A DNA stretch of 18,421 nucleotides from DAIDHK01 sp035510695 (GTDB taxonomy: Bacteria > Patescibacteriota > Microgenomatia > Levybacterales > UBA12049), in contig DATKGO010000007.1 of NCBI GenBank assembly GCA_035510695.1, positions 1 to 18,421 on the forward strand, written 5' to 3'. A program made the position numbers and the translations under genes. Each line of letters opens with the position of its first letter. The first letter of the stretch is position 1. Under the pieces are notes generated by a model. That model ran no database searches and was not told the origin of the DNA. It saw only the letters and a list, made by a program, of their open reading frames with translations. Shown piece by piece: positions 6,249 through 13,995 of this stretch.

Positions 6249-8039
6249 TTATTTCCTCTCGAACCAATACTGCAGAATTTGTTTAGCAATTGGAGCTGCG
6301 ACATCCGATCCTTCTCCGCCATTTTCCACTAACACTGTCAGAACAATTTGCGGATGATATGCCGGCGCGATTACCGTGATCCAAGCTTCCGGCTTGGTGT
6401 CCAGTCCACCGATTTGCGCGGTTCCTGTTTTGCAAGCCAAAGTAACCTGACGATCATCAGCAGTTATAGCTTGAGCCGAAGCAGAGGCGGATGGAACAGT
6501 AAAATCCAATCCGTCAACAGGTAAGGCTTTATTTTTTACTATAAAATTAAACAGAGGATAAGCTACTCCTCCGGTAGCACAAACTCCAATCATCCCTTTT
6601 TGAATCAAATCATGATTTTGTTGATTCAACAAATTACTTCCCAATATTTTGGCTGGTAAATTTTTTAACAGATGCGGTTGATAAAGTGTCCCCCCATTGG
6701 CAATAATATCCGTCCAGGCGTTAACCTGCAGCGGTGTCGTCAATAAATAACCTTGCCCGATTCCATATTCGTACGTATCGCCTGTGTACCAAGCCTCACC
6801 AATATGCGTTTTTTTCCATTCCACTGTCGGCAAAACACCGCTGGCTTCACCAGGCAAATCAATACCCAATGTCGAACCGATGCCATAAGTTTTGGCAAAA
6901 TTTGATAAATTATCAATGCCGATTTTATCCGCCAGTTTATAGAAAAAAATGTCGTTTGATCTGGCAATCGCCCGCACTACATCCACAGGCCCCTGTTCTT
7001 TACGTCCATAGTCTGTATAATACCAATTGGCAAAAGAAAACTGCCCGATGGTAATAACGCCGGTATCTTCAATCGTCCATGAATCATCAATGATATTTTG
7101 CTGAAGTCCCGCTGCGGCTGTTACGATTTTAAAAGTCGAGCCGGGCGGATATGTTCCGGTAATTACCCGATTTAATAAAGGCTGATTTTTGCCGTCCAGC
7201 AAAACCGCCGATATATTTTTATATGCGCTGGTAGTCGCGACAGCATAACTTGAATCCGAAGTAAATAAATTAGGATCATAAGAAGGAACGGAAACCATAG
7301 ATAGAATTTCCCCTTGCGGTGTGGAAACGATCGCGGCGCCGTGTGTCACTCCCTGCATTGCTTTAAAAACTGCCTGCTGTAAACCGCTGTCCAGCGTCAA
7401 AGTGATATTCTGTCCCGGGACCGGATCAGTCTGGCCCAAAGTTCGGGTAACCTGACCTAAAGCATTAACTTCAAGCAACTGTTTACCGTCAATTCCCTTA
7501 AGCATATGCTCATATTCCTGTTCAATTCCACTTTCCCCTACCAAATCATCCGGCTGATATGTACTGTACTCAGAAGATCTCAGTTGATCTTGGGTAATCT
7601 GACCAACATAACCTAAAACATGACTCATCGCGTCTGTGAAAGGATAATGACGAATAGTGGTAATAGCTATATTTTGTTTGCCTTTAGCCAAATCTTCCAA
7701 AGCTTGATCTTGAGGCAGAAAAGTAATTTTATTATTTACCAATTCACTAAAACCCGGAGTGTTATAAACCAATGGCACACCGTTACGATCAAAAATAATA
7801 CCGCGCGGCGCTTGAATAATTGTGGTTCTAATCCGATTAGATTCTGCCAAGGTGCGATAATATGATCCTTGAAAAAGCTGCGTAGTTATAAGTTTAACCG
7901 CCAATAATCCTATTCCTAAACAAAGTACTAAAAGAAGTAAAAATTCACGGTACGGCAAAAGACGATCGGAAAAATAATTATGTTTATGCGATCTCTTTTC
8001 GGTTCTAATATGTTCAACAAAAGTATATTTTGGATTCAT
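6249..8039 (-). CDS. mrdA: Penicillin-binding protein 2 (peptidoglycan transpeptidase)
   Basis: PBP2 cross-links peptidoglycan of the lateral wall within the elongasome. From ATG 8039 it is 596 aa. It has a cytoplasmic basic N-terminus, one membrane anchor (residues 31-52), a PBP dimerisation region (PRGIIFDRNG at 78-87, GESGIEQEYE at 168-177), and a transpeptidase domain with catalytic S301-T-F-K304, second motif S361-N-D363 and K537-T-G539. The substrate loop GQGYLLTTPLQ (428-438) is also typical. The frame is open to a TTG at 8057, but those codons lie in AT-rich filler, so ATG 8039 is preferred; no Shine-Dalgarno site is visible for either. It follows mreBCD in the usual order. The partner flippase/polymerase gene rodA is not in the window. 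Confidence 0.95.
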   Translation of the reverse strand: MNPKYTFVEHIRTEKRSHKHNYFSDRLLPYREFLLLLVLCLGIGLLAVKLITTQLFQGSYYRTLAESNRIRTTIIQAPRGIIFDRNGVPLVYNTPGFSELVNNKITFLPQDQALEDLAKGKQNIAITTIRHYPFTDAMSHVLGYVGQITQDQLRSSEYSTYQPDDLVGESGIEQEYEHMLKGIDGKQLLEVNALGQVTRTLGQTDPVPGQNITLTLDSGLQQAVFKAMQGVTHGAAIVSTPQGEILSMVSVPSYDPNLFTSDSSYAVATTSAYKNISAVLLDGKNQPLLNRVITGTYPPGSTFKIVTAAAGLQQNIIDDSWTIEDTGVITIGQFSFANWYYTDYGRKEQGPVDVVRAIARSNDIFFYKLADKIGIDNLSNFAKTYGIGSTLGIDLPGEASGVLPTVEWKKTHIGEAWYTGDTYEYGIGQGYLLTTPLQVNAWTDIIANGGTLYQPHLLKNLPAKILGSNLLNQQNHDLIQKGMIGVCATGGVAYPLFNFIVKNKALPVDGLDFTVPSASASAQAITADDRQVTLACKTGTAQIGGLDTKPEAWITVIAPAYHPQIVLTVLVENGGEGSDVAAPIAKQILQYWFERK

Positions 8040-8086
8040 AAATTGTATAATTTTCAATATCCAATTTTCAATGAATATTTAATGAT

Positions 8087-8287
8087 TTAATTTTCAAATA
8101 TATTAAAGTGAGCGAAGGAATGCTTTTTTGTTTCTTCACTCGGGTCGACAACTTCAACACAAATATTAGATAATTTCAAATCGAAAATGTAAACCAAACG
8201 ACAAGATAAATATAACCCTTGAAGAAACCAAAAAAAGTGTTCCGAGCGAGCAATTGAATCTTTATAAAAATATTTAATTATATACAT
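8087..8287 (-). CDS. Doubtful 66-aa ORF spanning a repeat
   Basis: An ATG at 8287, 4 nt past the mreD stop, opens a 66-codon frame that fills most of the mreD-mrdA gap, so it could be translated by coupling. The product (YIIKYFYKDSIARSEHFFWF... ending HFNIFEN) matches no family I know. Both ends of it are read from the arms of an imperfect inverted repeat (8105-8144 and 8216-8263). I consider it more likely a chance frame through a structured element than a gene. Confidence 0.22.
   Translation of the reverse strand: MYIIKYFYKDSIARSEHFFWFLQGLYLSCRLVYIFDLKLSNICVEVVDPSEETKKHSFAHFNIFEN
8105..8263. repeat. Long imperfect inverted repeat between mreD and mrdA
   Basis: The left arm 8105-8144 (AAAGTGAGCG... 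to CACTCGGG) and the right arm 8216-8263 (CCCTTGAAGAAACC... to CAATTGAATCTTT) are inverted copies. Reverse-complementing the left arm gives CCCGAGTGAAGAAAC, an A-run, then ATTCCTTCGCTCAC. The right arm reads CCCTTGAAGAAACC, an A-run, then GTTCCGAGCGAGC. The loop is about 70 nt. Transcribed with the mre operon, it would form a roughly 35-40-bp imperfect stem just before mrdA. It shares words with the element at 5978-6052. Confidence 0.65.
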
Positions 8288-8291
8288 AGAA

Positions 8292-8717
8292 TTATCTAAT
8301 ATCTGACATTTTCTTTACCTGTAAAAATTTCCTCATTAATAAAAAACATAATTCGGCAAAACCTGCACTTAAAATTACTTGAGGAATAATATCCGTGCGA
8401 ATATAAATTAAAAGATAGAAAAAACTCAAAAGCAACGCGGATAAACCAATAAAAGGATAAGAAGCGATTTCATATTTACGTTGATAAAGTAGAACTAAAA
8501 AAACACTGCAAAGAAAAAATACACTTGTAACTCCAACTACTCGCGATTGGAATAGATCAATAAGTAATCCGCTAATAAATGCCAGAAAATAAACATCTTC
8601 CTTTTGCGTACATACCGCGTAAGCTATCAGTAAAGCCAAAACCAAAGGCATTGTCGTGACAGTACCTTCAATAAAAGTAAATAAACAAAGGATGACTAAA
8701 AATATATATTGCCTCAT
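8292..8717 (-). CDS. mreD: Rod-shape-determining protein MreD
   Basis: MreD is an integral membrane component of the rod complex that links MreB/MreC to wall synthesis. The 141-aa chain is almost wholly hydrophobic, with about five membrane helices (roughly residues 3-20, 24-36, 41-60, 60-76 and 84-115), and ends in a basic tail. The motif AFISGLLIDLFQSRVVGVTS (near 46-65) matches the conserved G-x-x-x-D pattern of MreD. Its ATG (8717) overlaps the mreC stop by 4 bp (ATGA), so translation is probably coupled. Identity rests on topology and position between mreC and mrdA more than on sequence. Confidence 0.88.
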   Translation of the reverse strand: MRQYIFLVILCLFTFIEGTVTTMPLVLALLIAYAVCTQKEDVYFLAFISGLLIDLFQSRVVGVTSVFFLCSVFLVLLYQRKYEIASYPFIGLSALLLSFFYLLIYIRTDIIPQVILSAGFAELCFLLMRKFLQVKKMSDIR

Positions 8718-9496
8718 GGATGTAAAAGCAGAAAAACCAAATTTACTCGTGTAATATCAAATGGCTGGATAATAGTTGCCGTTTGAAATAACGCGCTGGG
8801 TGTTTTATTAATCTTGGATAATGTACCAACTACCAACTCAGGCGGAAATCCTTGACCGTTTGCGTCAATATCGCCTTTTGTAACTATGGTATCTTGCGTC
8901 TGCAAATTATCTGATAATAATACATTTTCCAAATCAGCTTTACCTCCTCCAAGTCCGTGAACAATACCATCGGCATTGCCGGTCAGCGTTCGCGCTGTAA
9001 AAGATATATCCGGATTGGTCAGCAAACTAACTACCGCTAAATTTGGCTGAACCGAAGTTACTTTTCCCACTAACATATTCTTCAGGACAACAACCGTGCC
9101 TATTTTTACACCCTGCTCTTTCCCCTGGTCAATGACAATAGTTTCGGGTTTTGATAGTCCAGGAAGAAATCGCGGCATACCGATAATATGAGCCGGTAAA
9201 AGATTCGTGGAAGGAATTATTTCCGTAGCGAATTGATCTTTCAAAGCAGCGTTATCGCTCTTTAGTTGGTCTATTTGTAATTGTAAATCAACTAATTTTT
9301 GCTGATTTGTTGCTTCCGTACTTCCGCTATTTGCCTGTGCCAAAGCAACATAGGTAGATTCCTGTAGCGGTGTAATATATTTTTCAAGCGCATCAATTGT
9401 ATTACTTATGAAAAGGAACTTTTGTGAAACAATTATTCCCCCGCTTAAAACAAGAAAAAAAATGAAAATGATAAGAGAAAACAAACGTTTCTGCAT
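8714..9496 (-). CDS. mreC: Rod-shape-determining protein MreC
   Basis: MreC is a periplasm/wall-side scaffold that binds PBP2 and helps activate wall elongation. The 260-aa protein has a short basic start, one membrane anchor (residues 5-25), a coiled coil (about 60-92, QQKLVDLQLQIDQLKSDNAAL), then the paired beta-barrel domain. In that domain are the family-like segments IIGMPRFLPGLSKPETIVID, KEQGVKIGTVVV and LVGKVTSVQPNLAVVSLLTNP, and a later AxGIVHGLGGG-type loop. Start is ATG 9496. It is 121 bp downstream of mreB, with AT filler between, and overlaps mreD by 4 bp. Confidence 0.93.
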   Translation of the reverse strand: MQKRLFSLIIFIFFLVLSGGIIVSQKFLFISNTIDALEKYITPLQESTYVALAQANSGSTEATNQQKLVDLQLQIDQLKSDNAALKDQFATEIIPSTNLLPAHIIGMPRFLPGLSKPETIVIDQGKEQGVKIGTVVVLKNMLVGKVTSVQPNLAVVSLLTNPDISFTARTLTGNADGIVHGLGGGKADLENVLLSDNLQTQDTIVTKGDIDANGQGFPPELVVGTLSKINKTPSALFQTATIIQPFDITRVNLVFLLLHP

Positions 9497-9617
9497 ACAA
9501 AATTTCTAATTCTTAATTTCTAATTTCTAATTTCTAATAACTTTTTAATGATTAATGTTTTAAACATTTAAAATTTAGATTTTATTAAAAATTGAAAATT
9601 AGAAATTGAAAATTTGT
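9497..9617. repeat. AT-rich self-complementary filler between mreB and mreC
   Basis: The word AATTTCTA is repeated several times at about 9502-9538 and is inverted as TAGAAATTGAAAATT-like words at about 9590-9615. ATTAATGTTTTAAACATTTAAAA in the middle is itself palindromic. It is a low-complexity hairpin-forming spacer inside the presumed mreBCD operon. Confidence 0.65.
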
Positions 9618-10904
9618 CTATCCCAGTCCTCCAATAACTTTCACCCGGTTTAGAAGTTCACTATCATCCAAAACTTTTCCCGCACCCCGGACAACAGTAG
9701 TTAACGGATCTTCCGCAATAACCACTGACATATGTGTACGTTCAATAATCAGTTGATCCAAACCGGAAAGTAAGGCACCCCCGCCGGTTAATAAAATCCC
9801 ACGTTCCAATATATCGGCAATTAATTCCGGCGGTGTTTCTTCAATAACTTCGGCAATTGCGTCGATAATTTGGGTCACTATCGGTGTCAACGCTTCCCGC
9901 ACTTCCGATTCCGATATACGCATACTGCGCGGCAAACCGGTTTCTATATCCCGGCCTCTGACAATGCTCATTCTCTGACCTTTTTCCTCAATAACTTCAA
10001 CTTCTTTTTCGTTAATGTCATTCTGAATCAAACCTTTGTCATCCTGAACTTGTTTCAGGATCTTTCCCTGAGATGAAGAAGATGCTGAATTCATTTCAGC
10101 ATGACGTTCATCTTTCTGGATTCCCGCTTTCCCTCCTTCGCGCAAGGCTTCGGAAGGGCGAGGCGCGGGAATGACAGGTGAGGCGGGAGTGACAGCCTTT
10201 TCGCTCTTTGTTTTTTGCTTTTTTTCAAACGCGCTGCCAATTGCGATTTTTAAATCTTCAGCTGTTCTTTCCCCCAATAATAAACCATGCCGCAGTCGCA
10301 TATAATGTAAAATTGCCTGATCCATGTCATCGCCGGCTAATCTTAATGATCGGCTGACAACCGTCCCACCCAAAGCAATCACGGCGATTTCCGTAGTTCC
10401 TCCGCCGATATCTACCACCATAATGCCGGTTGATTGAAAAACTGAAATATTTTCACCGATAGCTGAAGCCATTGGCTCTTCAATTAAAAATGCCTCACGA
10501 GCACCCGCGCTAAGTGCCGCTTCCCAAACTGCCCGTCGTTCGACTTCCGTGACGCTTGAGGGAATACCGATGACTACACGGGGACGAGCTAAAAGTCCGG
10601 GTAAAAAACTTCCCATTTCATGGACTTGTTTAATGTAATGCGTAATCATGGCTTCTGTGGCATCAAAATCAGAAATCACACCACCTTTAAGCGGACGAAT
10701 CGTTAAAATAGAAGTAGGCGTCTTACCAACCATTTTTTTAGCTTCCGAACCGATTGCTATTATTTTTTTGCTTTTTTTATGTCTGGCAACAACCGAAGGT
10801 TCACGAATTACAATGCCTTTACCTTTTACATAAACTAATGTATTTGCGGTACCTAAATCAATACCTATGTCATGGGAAAAAAGAGAAAAAAATTTGTTTA
10901 ACAT
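9618..10904 (-). CDS. mreB: Rod-shape-determining actin homologue MreB with repeat-derived insertion
   Basis: MreB polymerises on the inner membrane and directs lateral wall synthesis. At 428 aa it is about 80 residues longer than usual. Nucleotide-binding motifs are intact: IGIDLGTANTLVY (13-25), VIGIPSSVTEVERRAV (111-126), VVDIGGGTTEIAV (163-175) and LTGGGALLSGLD (372-383). An amphipathic N-terminus (MLNKFFSLFS) suits membrane binding. After GERTAEDLKIAIGSAF (211-226) the chain departs from the family. It resumes at IVRGRDIETGLPRSMRIS (314-331). Residues about 237-289 are translated from the genome's palindromic repeat (10037-10196), with Lys/Glu-rich flanks. The frame stays open throughout, so the gene is probably functional with an extra surface loop in subdomain IIB. 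Confidence 0.97.
   Translation of the reverse strand: MLNKFFSLFSHDIGIDLGTANTLVYVKGKGIVIREPSVVARHKKSKKIIAIGSEAKKMVGKTPTSILTIRPLKGGVISDFDATEAMITHYIKQVHEMGSFLPGLLARPRVVIGIPSSVTEVERRAVWEAALSAGAREAFLIEEPMASAIGENISVFQSTGIMVVDIGGGTTEIAVIALGGTVVSRSLRLAGDDMDQAILHYMRLRHGLLLGERTAEDLKIAIGSAFEKKQKTKSEKAVTPASPVIPAPRPSEALREGGKAGIQKDERHAEMNSASSSSQGKILKQVQDDKGLIQNDINEKEVEVIEEKGQRMSIVRGRDIETGLPRSMRISESEVREALTPIVTQIIDAIAEVIEETPPELIADILERGILLTGGGALLSGLDQLIIERTHMSVVIAEDPLTTVVRGAGKVLDDSELLNRVKVIGGLG
10037..10196. repeat. Palindromic repeat, copy 2, inside mreB
   Basis: Modules seen on the plus strand are TTGTCATCCTGAAC...GTTTCAGGATC (10037-10063), GATGCTGAATTCATTTCAGCATGAC (10081-10104, a palindrome around GAATTC), and GATTCCCGC...GCGGGAATGACA (about 10119-10176), then GGCGGGAGTGACA. 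These are the same modules as the intergenic copies, here read through in frame as part of MreB (residues about 237-289). Confidence 0.85.
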
Positions 10905-10923
10905 ACATATTCAAACCAAGCTC

Positions 10924-10952
10924 ATTCTAACACCAATTAAACTATGCTACAA
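10924..10952 (-). promoter_or_regulatory. mreB promoter
   Basis: On the minus strand TTGTAG (10952-10947), a 17-bp spacer and TAGAAT (10929-10924) put the start near 10917, about 13 nt before the mreB ATG. It overlaps the -10 box of the divergent ligase gene, so the two promoters probably compete for polymerase. Confidence 0.55.
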
Positions 10953-10953
10953 T
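10948..10953 (+). promoter_or_regulatory. -10 box for the ligase/TPR gene
   Basis: TACAAT ends 6 nt before ATG 10960, implying a leaderless transcript and supporting that start. The -35 position (TTCTAA) is poor. Confidence 0.45.
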
Positions 10954-10959
10954 AGAAAA

Positions 10960-13149
10960 ATGGGAAAATGGATTGACTACTGTACAACAGCCATTCGTTA
11001 TTCAATCTACGCGCTTTTTTTCTTTGTTCCCCTCTTCTTTTGGTCTGATACCTCCGAATTATTTGAATTCAATAAAATGTGGCTAACATTCTGGCTAAGC
11101 TTGGTCATTTTTGCCGCTTGGGGCAGCAAAATGGTACTGGAAAAGCAATTCATAATTCAACGAACGATTTTTGATATTCCACTTCTTCTCTTTTTAGTTT
11201 CGCAAATTATTTCAACCATTTTTTCTATGAATTCATATATTTCCTGGTGGGGCTACTATTCTCGTTTCAACGGTGGGCTACTCTCCACAATCACTTATCT
11301 ATTTTTATATTATGCCATCGTGACTAACCTAAAAAAACAAGATATCCTAAAGCTTTTGTGGATATCGGTTATTAGCTGCGTTTTTGTAGCGCTTTGGGGA
11401 TTACCTTCACATTTCGGTTATGATCCGACTTGCCTGCTGTTCCGCGGTACATTTGACGTGTCTTGTTGGACAGATGCCTTCAAACCAACAGTGCGTATTT
11501 TCTCCACGCTTGGACAACCGGACTGGATGGCCGCTTATCTTAGTATCCTTTTACCGATAACCTTCGCCTTGGGAATTAGAAAATTCTTTAACTCCAATTC
11601 ATTATCTAACTCCTTCCAATCTTATACCTTAAACCTTACAACTTATCTCTTACTAATCATTCTCTTCTATTTCGACCTGCTTTTTACCAATACACGAGCC
11701 GGCTTTGTCGGCTTCTGGATTGCCGATATTATCTTTTGGCTGGTAATTCTTTTTACCCAAATTTTTTCGCGCAAAGTTTGGTTACAATTAGCAATTACTG
11801 TAAATGTATTGTTACTTTTATGTAACTTTTTCTTCCGTACGCCAATTGATCAACTCAATAAATTCACCCTTAATGCAATTACGTCTCACTTTTCCGTTCA
11901 AACATCCCCACTCGCCAAGACTTCATCTACCGATAACAGCATAACCGACTCCGGAACTATTCGTCTATTGGTTTGGCAAGGCGCGATTAAAGCTTGGGAA
12001 GCTCATCCAATCTTTGGGACAGGTGTTGAGACATTCGCTTTCGCCTATTATCAATACCGACCGGTTGCCCATAATATGACCAGCGAATGGGATTATCTTT
12101 ATAATAAAGCTCATAACGAATACTTAAACTATTTGGCGACCACCGGCATTGTCGGACTGGGAACATATTTGCTTTTCATTTCCTGGTATATGATTTCTTC
12201 AATACTTTATATTTATAAACATCTGCGTGATCCAAAAACGCGGGACGAAGTTTTATGGACAGTTGCTTTTGCATCCGCTTTCATAAGTATATTAGTATCA
12301 AACTTTTTTGGCTTCTCAGTCGTGATAATTAATGAATTTCTATTTCTAATTCCCGCTTTCTTTTTGATTTTGACGGGAAAAATTGAAAAAAAACAAAATG
12401 ATATAGTGAATTCTTCATCAGTCTCTGCCGTTGGGTGGACATTAATAACAATTATCGCTATTGTGGCTCTTTATTATGAACTTATACTTTTTAGTTATTG
12501 GAGTGCCGACAGAGCCTACGCCCTGGGACATAATTATGATAGTGTTAGTCAATATCAGCAAGCAAATCAACCACTGGTGGATGCGGTAAATATGCGTCCG
12601 GACGAGCCGACTTTCCAGGACGAACTCAGCGTAAATGAAGCGGCCATGGCTGTAATTTATGCGCAGAATAAAGATATGACTAATGCGCAAACTTATGCCA
12701 AACAGGCAATTACGACAAGCAATAGCTTGACTACAGAATATCCGTCAGATGTTCTGTTCTGGAAAAGCCGAACGAGAATATTTGTTATGCTCGGAGCATT
12801 AAACTCAGACTTTTTAAACCAAGCCTTAATCGCCATTCAGGCTGCTAATACCCTGGCTCCTACCGACGCAAAAATAATGTATAACCTGGGCGTGTTATAC
12901 GGACGAACCGGAAATGTACAAAAAGGAGCGCAGGTTCTGGAACAAACTATAAAGGCCAAACCCGATTATTCCGACGCGTATTATGCCTTAGGACTTTTCT
13001 ATCATACTCTGGCCACCGATAAAAACGGAAAAGTCATTGATCCGCAAATGCAGCAAAAAGCAATTGAGCAAATGCAATTTATTCTAACTAATTTAGATTC
13101 TAAAAATGCAGATGCACTGAAATCACTCAAAGACTGGGGAGTAAAATAA
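10960..13149 (+). CDS. Wzy/WaaL-type O-antigen ligase-like membrane protein with C-terminal TPR
   Basis: This is probably a glycan polymerase or ligase acting on the outer face of the membrane; the actual substrate is unknown. From ATG 10960 it is 729 aa with about 10-12 membrane helices across residues 10-510. The Wzy_C-type region lies near 330-407: GTIRLLVWQGAIKAWEAHP, then IFGTGVETF, then NKAHNEYLNYLATTGIVG, whose His and Arg/Asp-Glu pattern is typical of the family. The C-terminal 190 residues are soluble and include tetratricopeptide repeats (MYNLGVLYGRTGNVQKGAQV, then AYYALGLFYHTLA), which may bind partners. The frame is open to 10867, but that part runs antisense into mreB. The -10 box 6 nt before ATG 10960 supports the chosen start. 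Confidence 0.88.
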   Translation: MGKWIDYCTTAIRYSIYALFFFVPLFFWSDTSELFEFNKMWLTFWLSLVIFAAWGSKMVLEKQFIIQRTIFDIPLLLFLVSQIISTIFSMNSYISWWGYYSRFNGGLLSTITYLFLYYAIVTNLKKQDILKLLWISVISCVFVALWGLPSHFGYDPTCLLFRGTFDVSCWTDAFKPTVRIFSTLGQPDWMAAYLSILLPITFALGIRKFFNSNSLSNSFQSYTLNLTTYLLLIILFYFDLLFTNTRAGFVGFWIADIIFWLVILFTQIFSRKVWLQLAITVNVLLLLCNFFFRTPIDQLNKFTLNAITSHFSVQTSPLAKTSSTDNSITDSGTIRLLVWQGAIKAWEAHPIFGTGVETFAFAYYQYRPVAHNMTSEWDYLYNKAHNEYLNYLATTGIVGLGTYLLFISWYMISSILYIYKHLRDPKTRDEVLWTVAFASAFISILVSNFFGFSVVIINEFLFLIPAFFLILTGKIEKKQNDIVNSSSVSAVGWTLITIIAIVALYYELILFSYWSADRAYALGHNYDSVSQYQQANQPLVDAVNMRPDEPTFQDELSVNEAAMAVIYAQNKDMTNAQTYAKQAITTSNSLTTEYPSDVLFWKSRTRIFVMLGALNSDFLNQALIAIQAANTLAPTDAKIMYNLGVLYGRTGNVQKGAQVLEQTIKAKPDYSDAYYALGLFYHTLATDKNGKVIDPQMQQKAIEQMQFILTNLDSKNADALKSLKDWGVK

Positions 13150-13274
13150 TTTTCAAGCTCCAAGTACCAAGGCTCAACGAAATTTAAAATCTCAAGTTTT
13201 AAAACATTATAAAATTGTGATTTGATTGAAAATTGAATTTTGGAATTTAAAAATTCGATTACCCAATCTCCTAA
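13150..13274. repeat. AT-rich filler upstream of def
   Basis: The spacer after the ligase gene repeats words such as AATTTAAAA, TTTTAAAAC, GATTTGATTGAAAATTGAATTTTGGAATT and AATTTAGAATTTACTAATT, with local self-complementarity. No ORF, RNA fold or clear terminator T-run is seen. Confidence 0.5.
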
Positions 13275-13303
13275 TTTAGAATTTACTAATTCTATAGTAT
13301 AAT
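13275..13303 (+). promoter_or_regulatory. def promoter
   Basis: TTTAGA (13275-13280), 17 bp and a perfect TATAAT (13298-13303) predict transcription from about 13310, leaving a leader of about 25 nt before ATG 13335. Confidence 0.55.
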
Positions 13304-13334
13304 ACTGCTAATATAGCACAGCTATTATAAACCT

Positions 13335-13901
13335 ATGCTTTCTATTATAAATGCCCCACAGGACGTTTTATCACAAACAGCCAAACCGGTTGAAAAAATC
13401 GACGCCTCGGTTAAAGTGATAATTAAGGGCATGGAATCGGCGTTAATTAATTCTACCGATCCCGAGGGTGTAGGATTGGCAGCACCGCAGGTCGGCAAAT
13501 CATTACAAATTTTTATGATCAAAGCGTCACCCGATGCCAAACTACAGGTCTTTATTAATCCGCTACTTACCATCCCGGAGGTAGTAACGCCAAAAGGTGA
13601 AAAAACTAAAAAGAAAAAAGGAAAAAAGAGTAAAGGAGTTACCTTGGAAGGCTGCTTATCGCTCAAAGATATTTGGGGAGTCGTGCACCGTTTTCCAAAA
13701 GTACATTTGTCCTGGCTGGATGAAAATGGAGACAAACACGAAAAGGATTTTAGCGGCTTTATGGCAACAATTATTCAACATGAATATGACCATCTGCAGG
13801 GAATTTTATTCCCCAAACGCGTATTAGAACAAAAAAATCAATTATATAAATCAATCAAAGACGAAAACGACGAAACGATTTTTGAAGAACTGAATATCTA
13901 A
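13335..13901 (+). CDS. def: Peptide deformylase
   Basis: Def removes the formyl group from the initiator methionine of new proteins, using a metal ion (usually Fe2+). All three family motifs are present in the 188 aa: GVGLAAPQVG (45-54), EGCLS with the ligand Cys107 (105-109), and QHEYDHLQG with ligands His149 and His153 and catalytic Glu150 (148-156). Between the strand INPLL (75-79) and motif 2 there is an unusual Lys-rich stretch (residues about 88-100, KGEKTKKKKGKKSKG), where most deformylases have a short acidic turn. Start ATG 13335 fits the promoter spacing. fmt, which adds the formyl group, follows 94 bp downstream, a classical pairing. Confidence 0.96.
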   Translation: MLSIINAPQDVLSQTAKPVEKIDASVKVIIKGMESALINSTDPEGVGLAAPQVGKSLQIFMIKASPDAKLQVFINPLLTIPEVVTPKGEKTKKKKGKKSKGVTLEGCLSLKDIWGVVHRFPKVHLSWLDENGDKHEKDFSGFMATIIQHEYDHLQGILFPKRVLEQKNQLYKSIKDENDETIFEELNI

Positions 13902-13922
13902 TCGCGAATCTATTGCGAATAT

Positions 13923-13990
13923 ATGCTAATTGATGCGAATAAAAATTATTCGTACTCATTCGAATTAATTCGTAATTGATTAGCATTTTT
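13923..13990 (+). terminator. Filler hairpin with T-run after def
   Basis: ATGCTAAT (13923-13930) pairs with ATTAGCAT (13979-13986), followed by TTTTT. The interior holds further inverted words: GCGAAT copies on the left and ATTCG copies on the right. The spacer is therefore both a private-vocabulary filler and a plausible intrinsic terminator for def. Confidence 0.55.
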
Positions 13991-13995
13991 CATTT

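Noticed and set aside
8040..8057. TTG start for mrdA six codons upstream
   Set aside because: The codons fall in AT-rich filler. ATG 8039 is the first residue that fits a PBP2 N-terminus.
10867..10959. 31-codon N-terminal extension of the ligase/TPR protein
   Set aside because: It overlaps mreB on the opposite strand and the mreB promoter. The -10 box 6 nt before ATG 10960 fits the shorter start.
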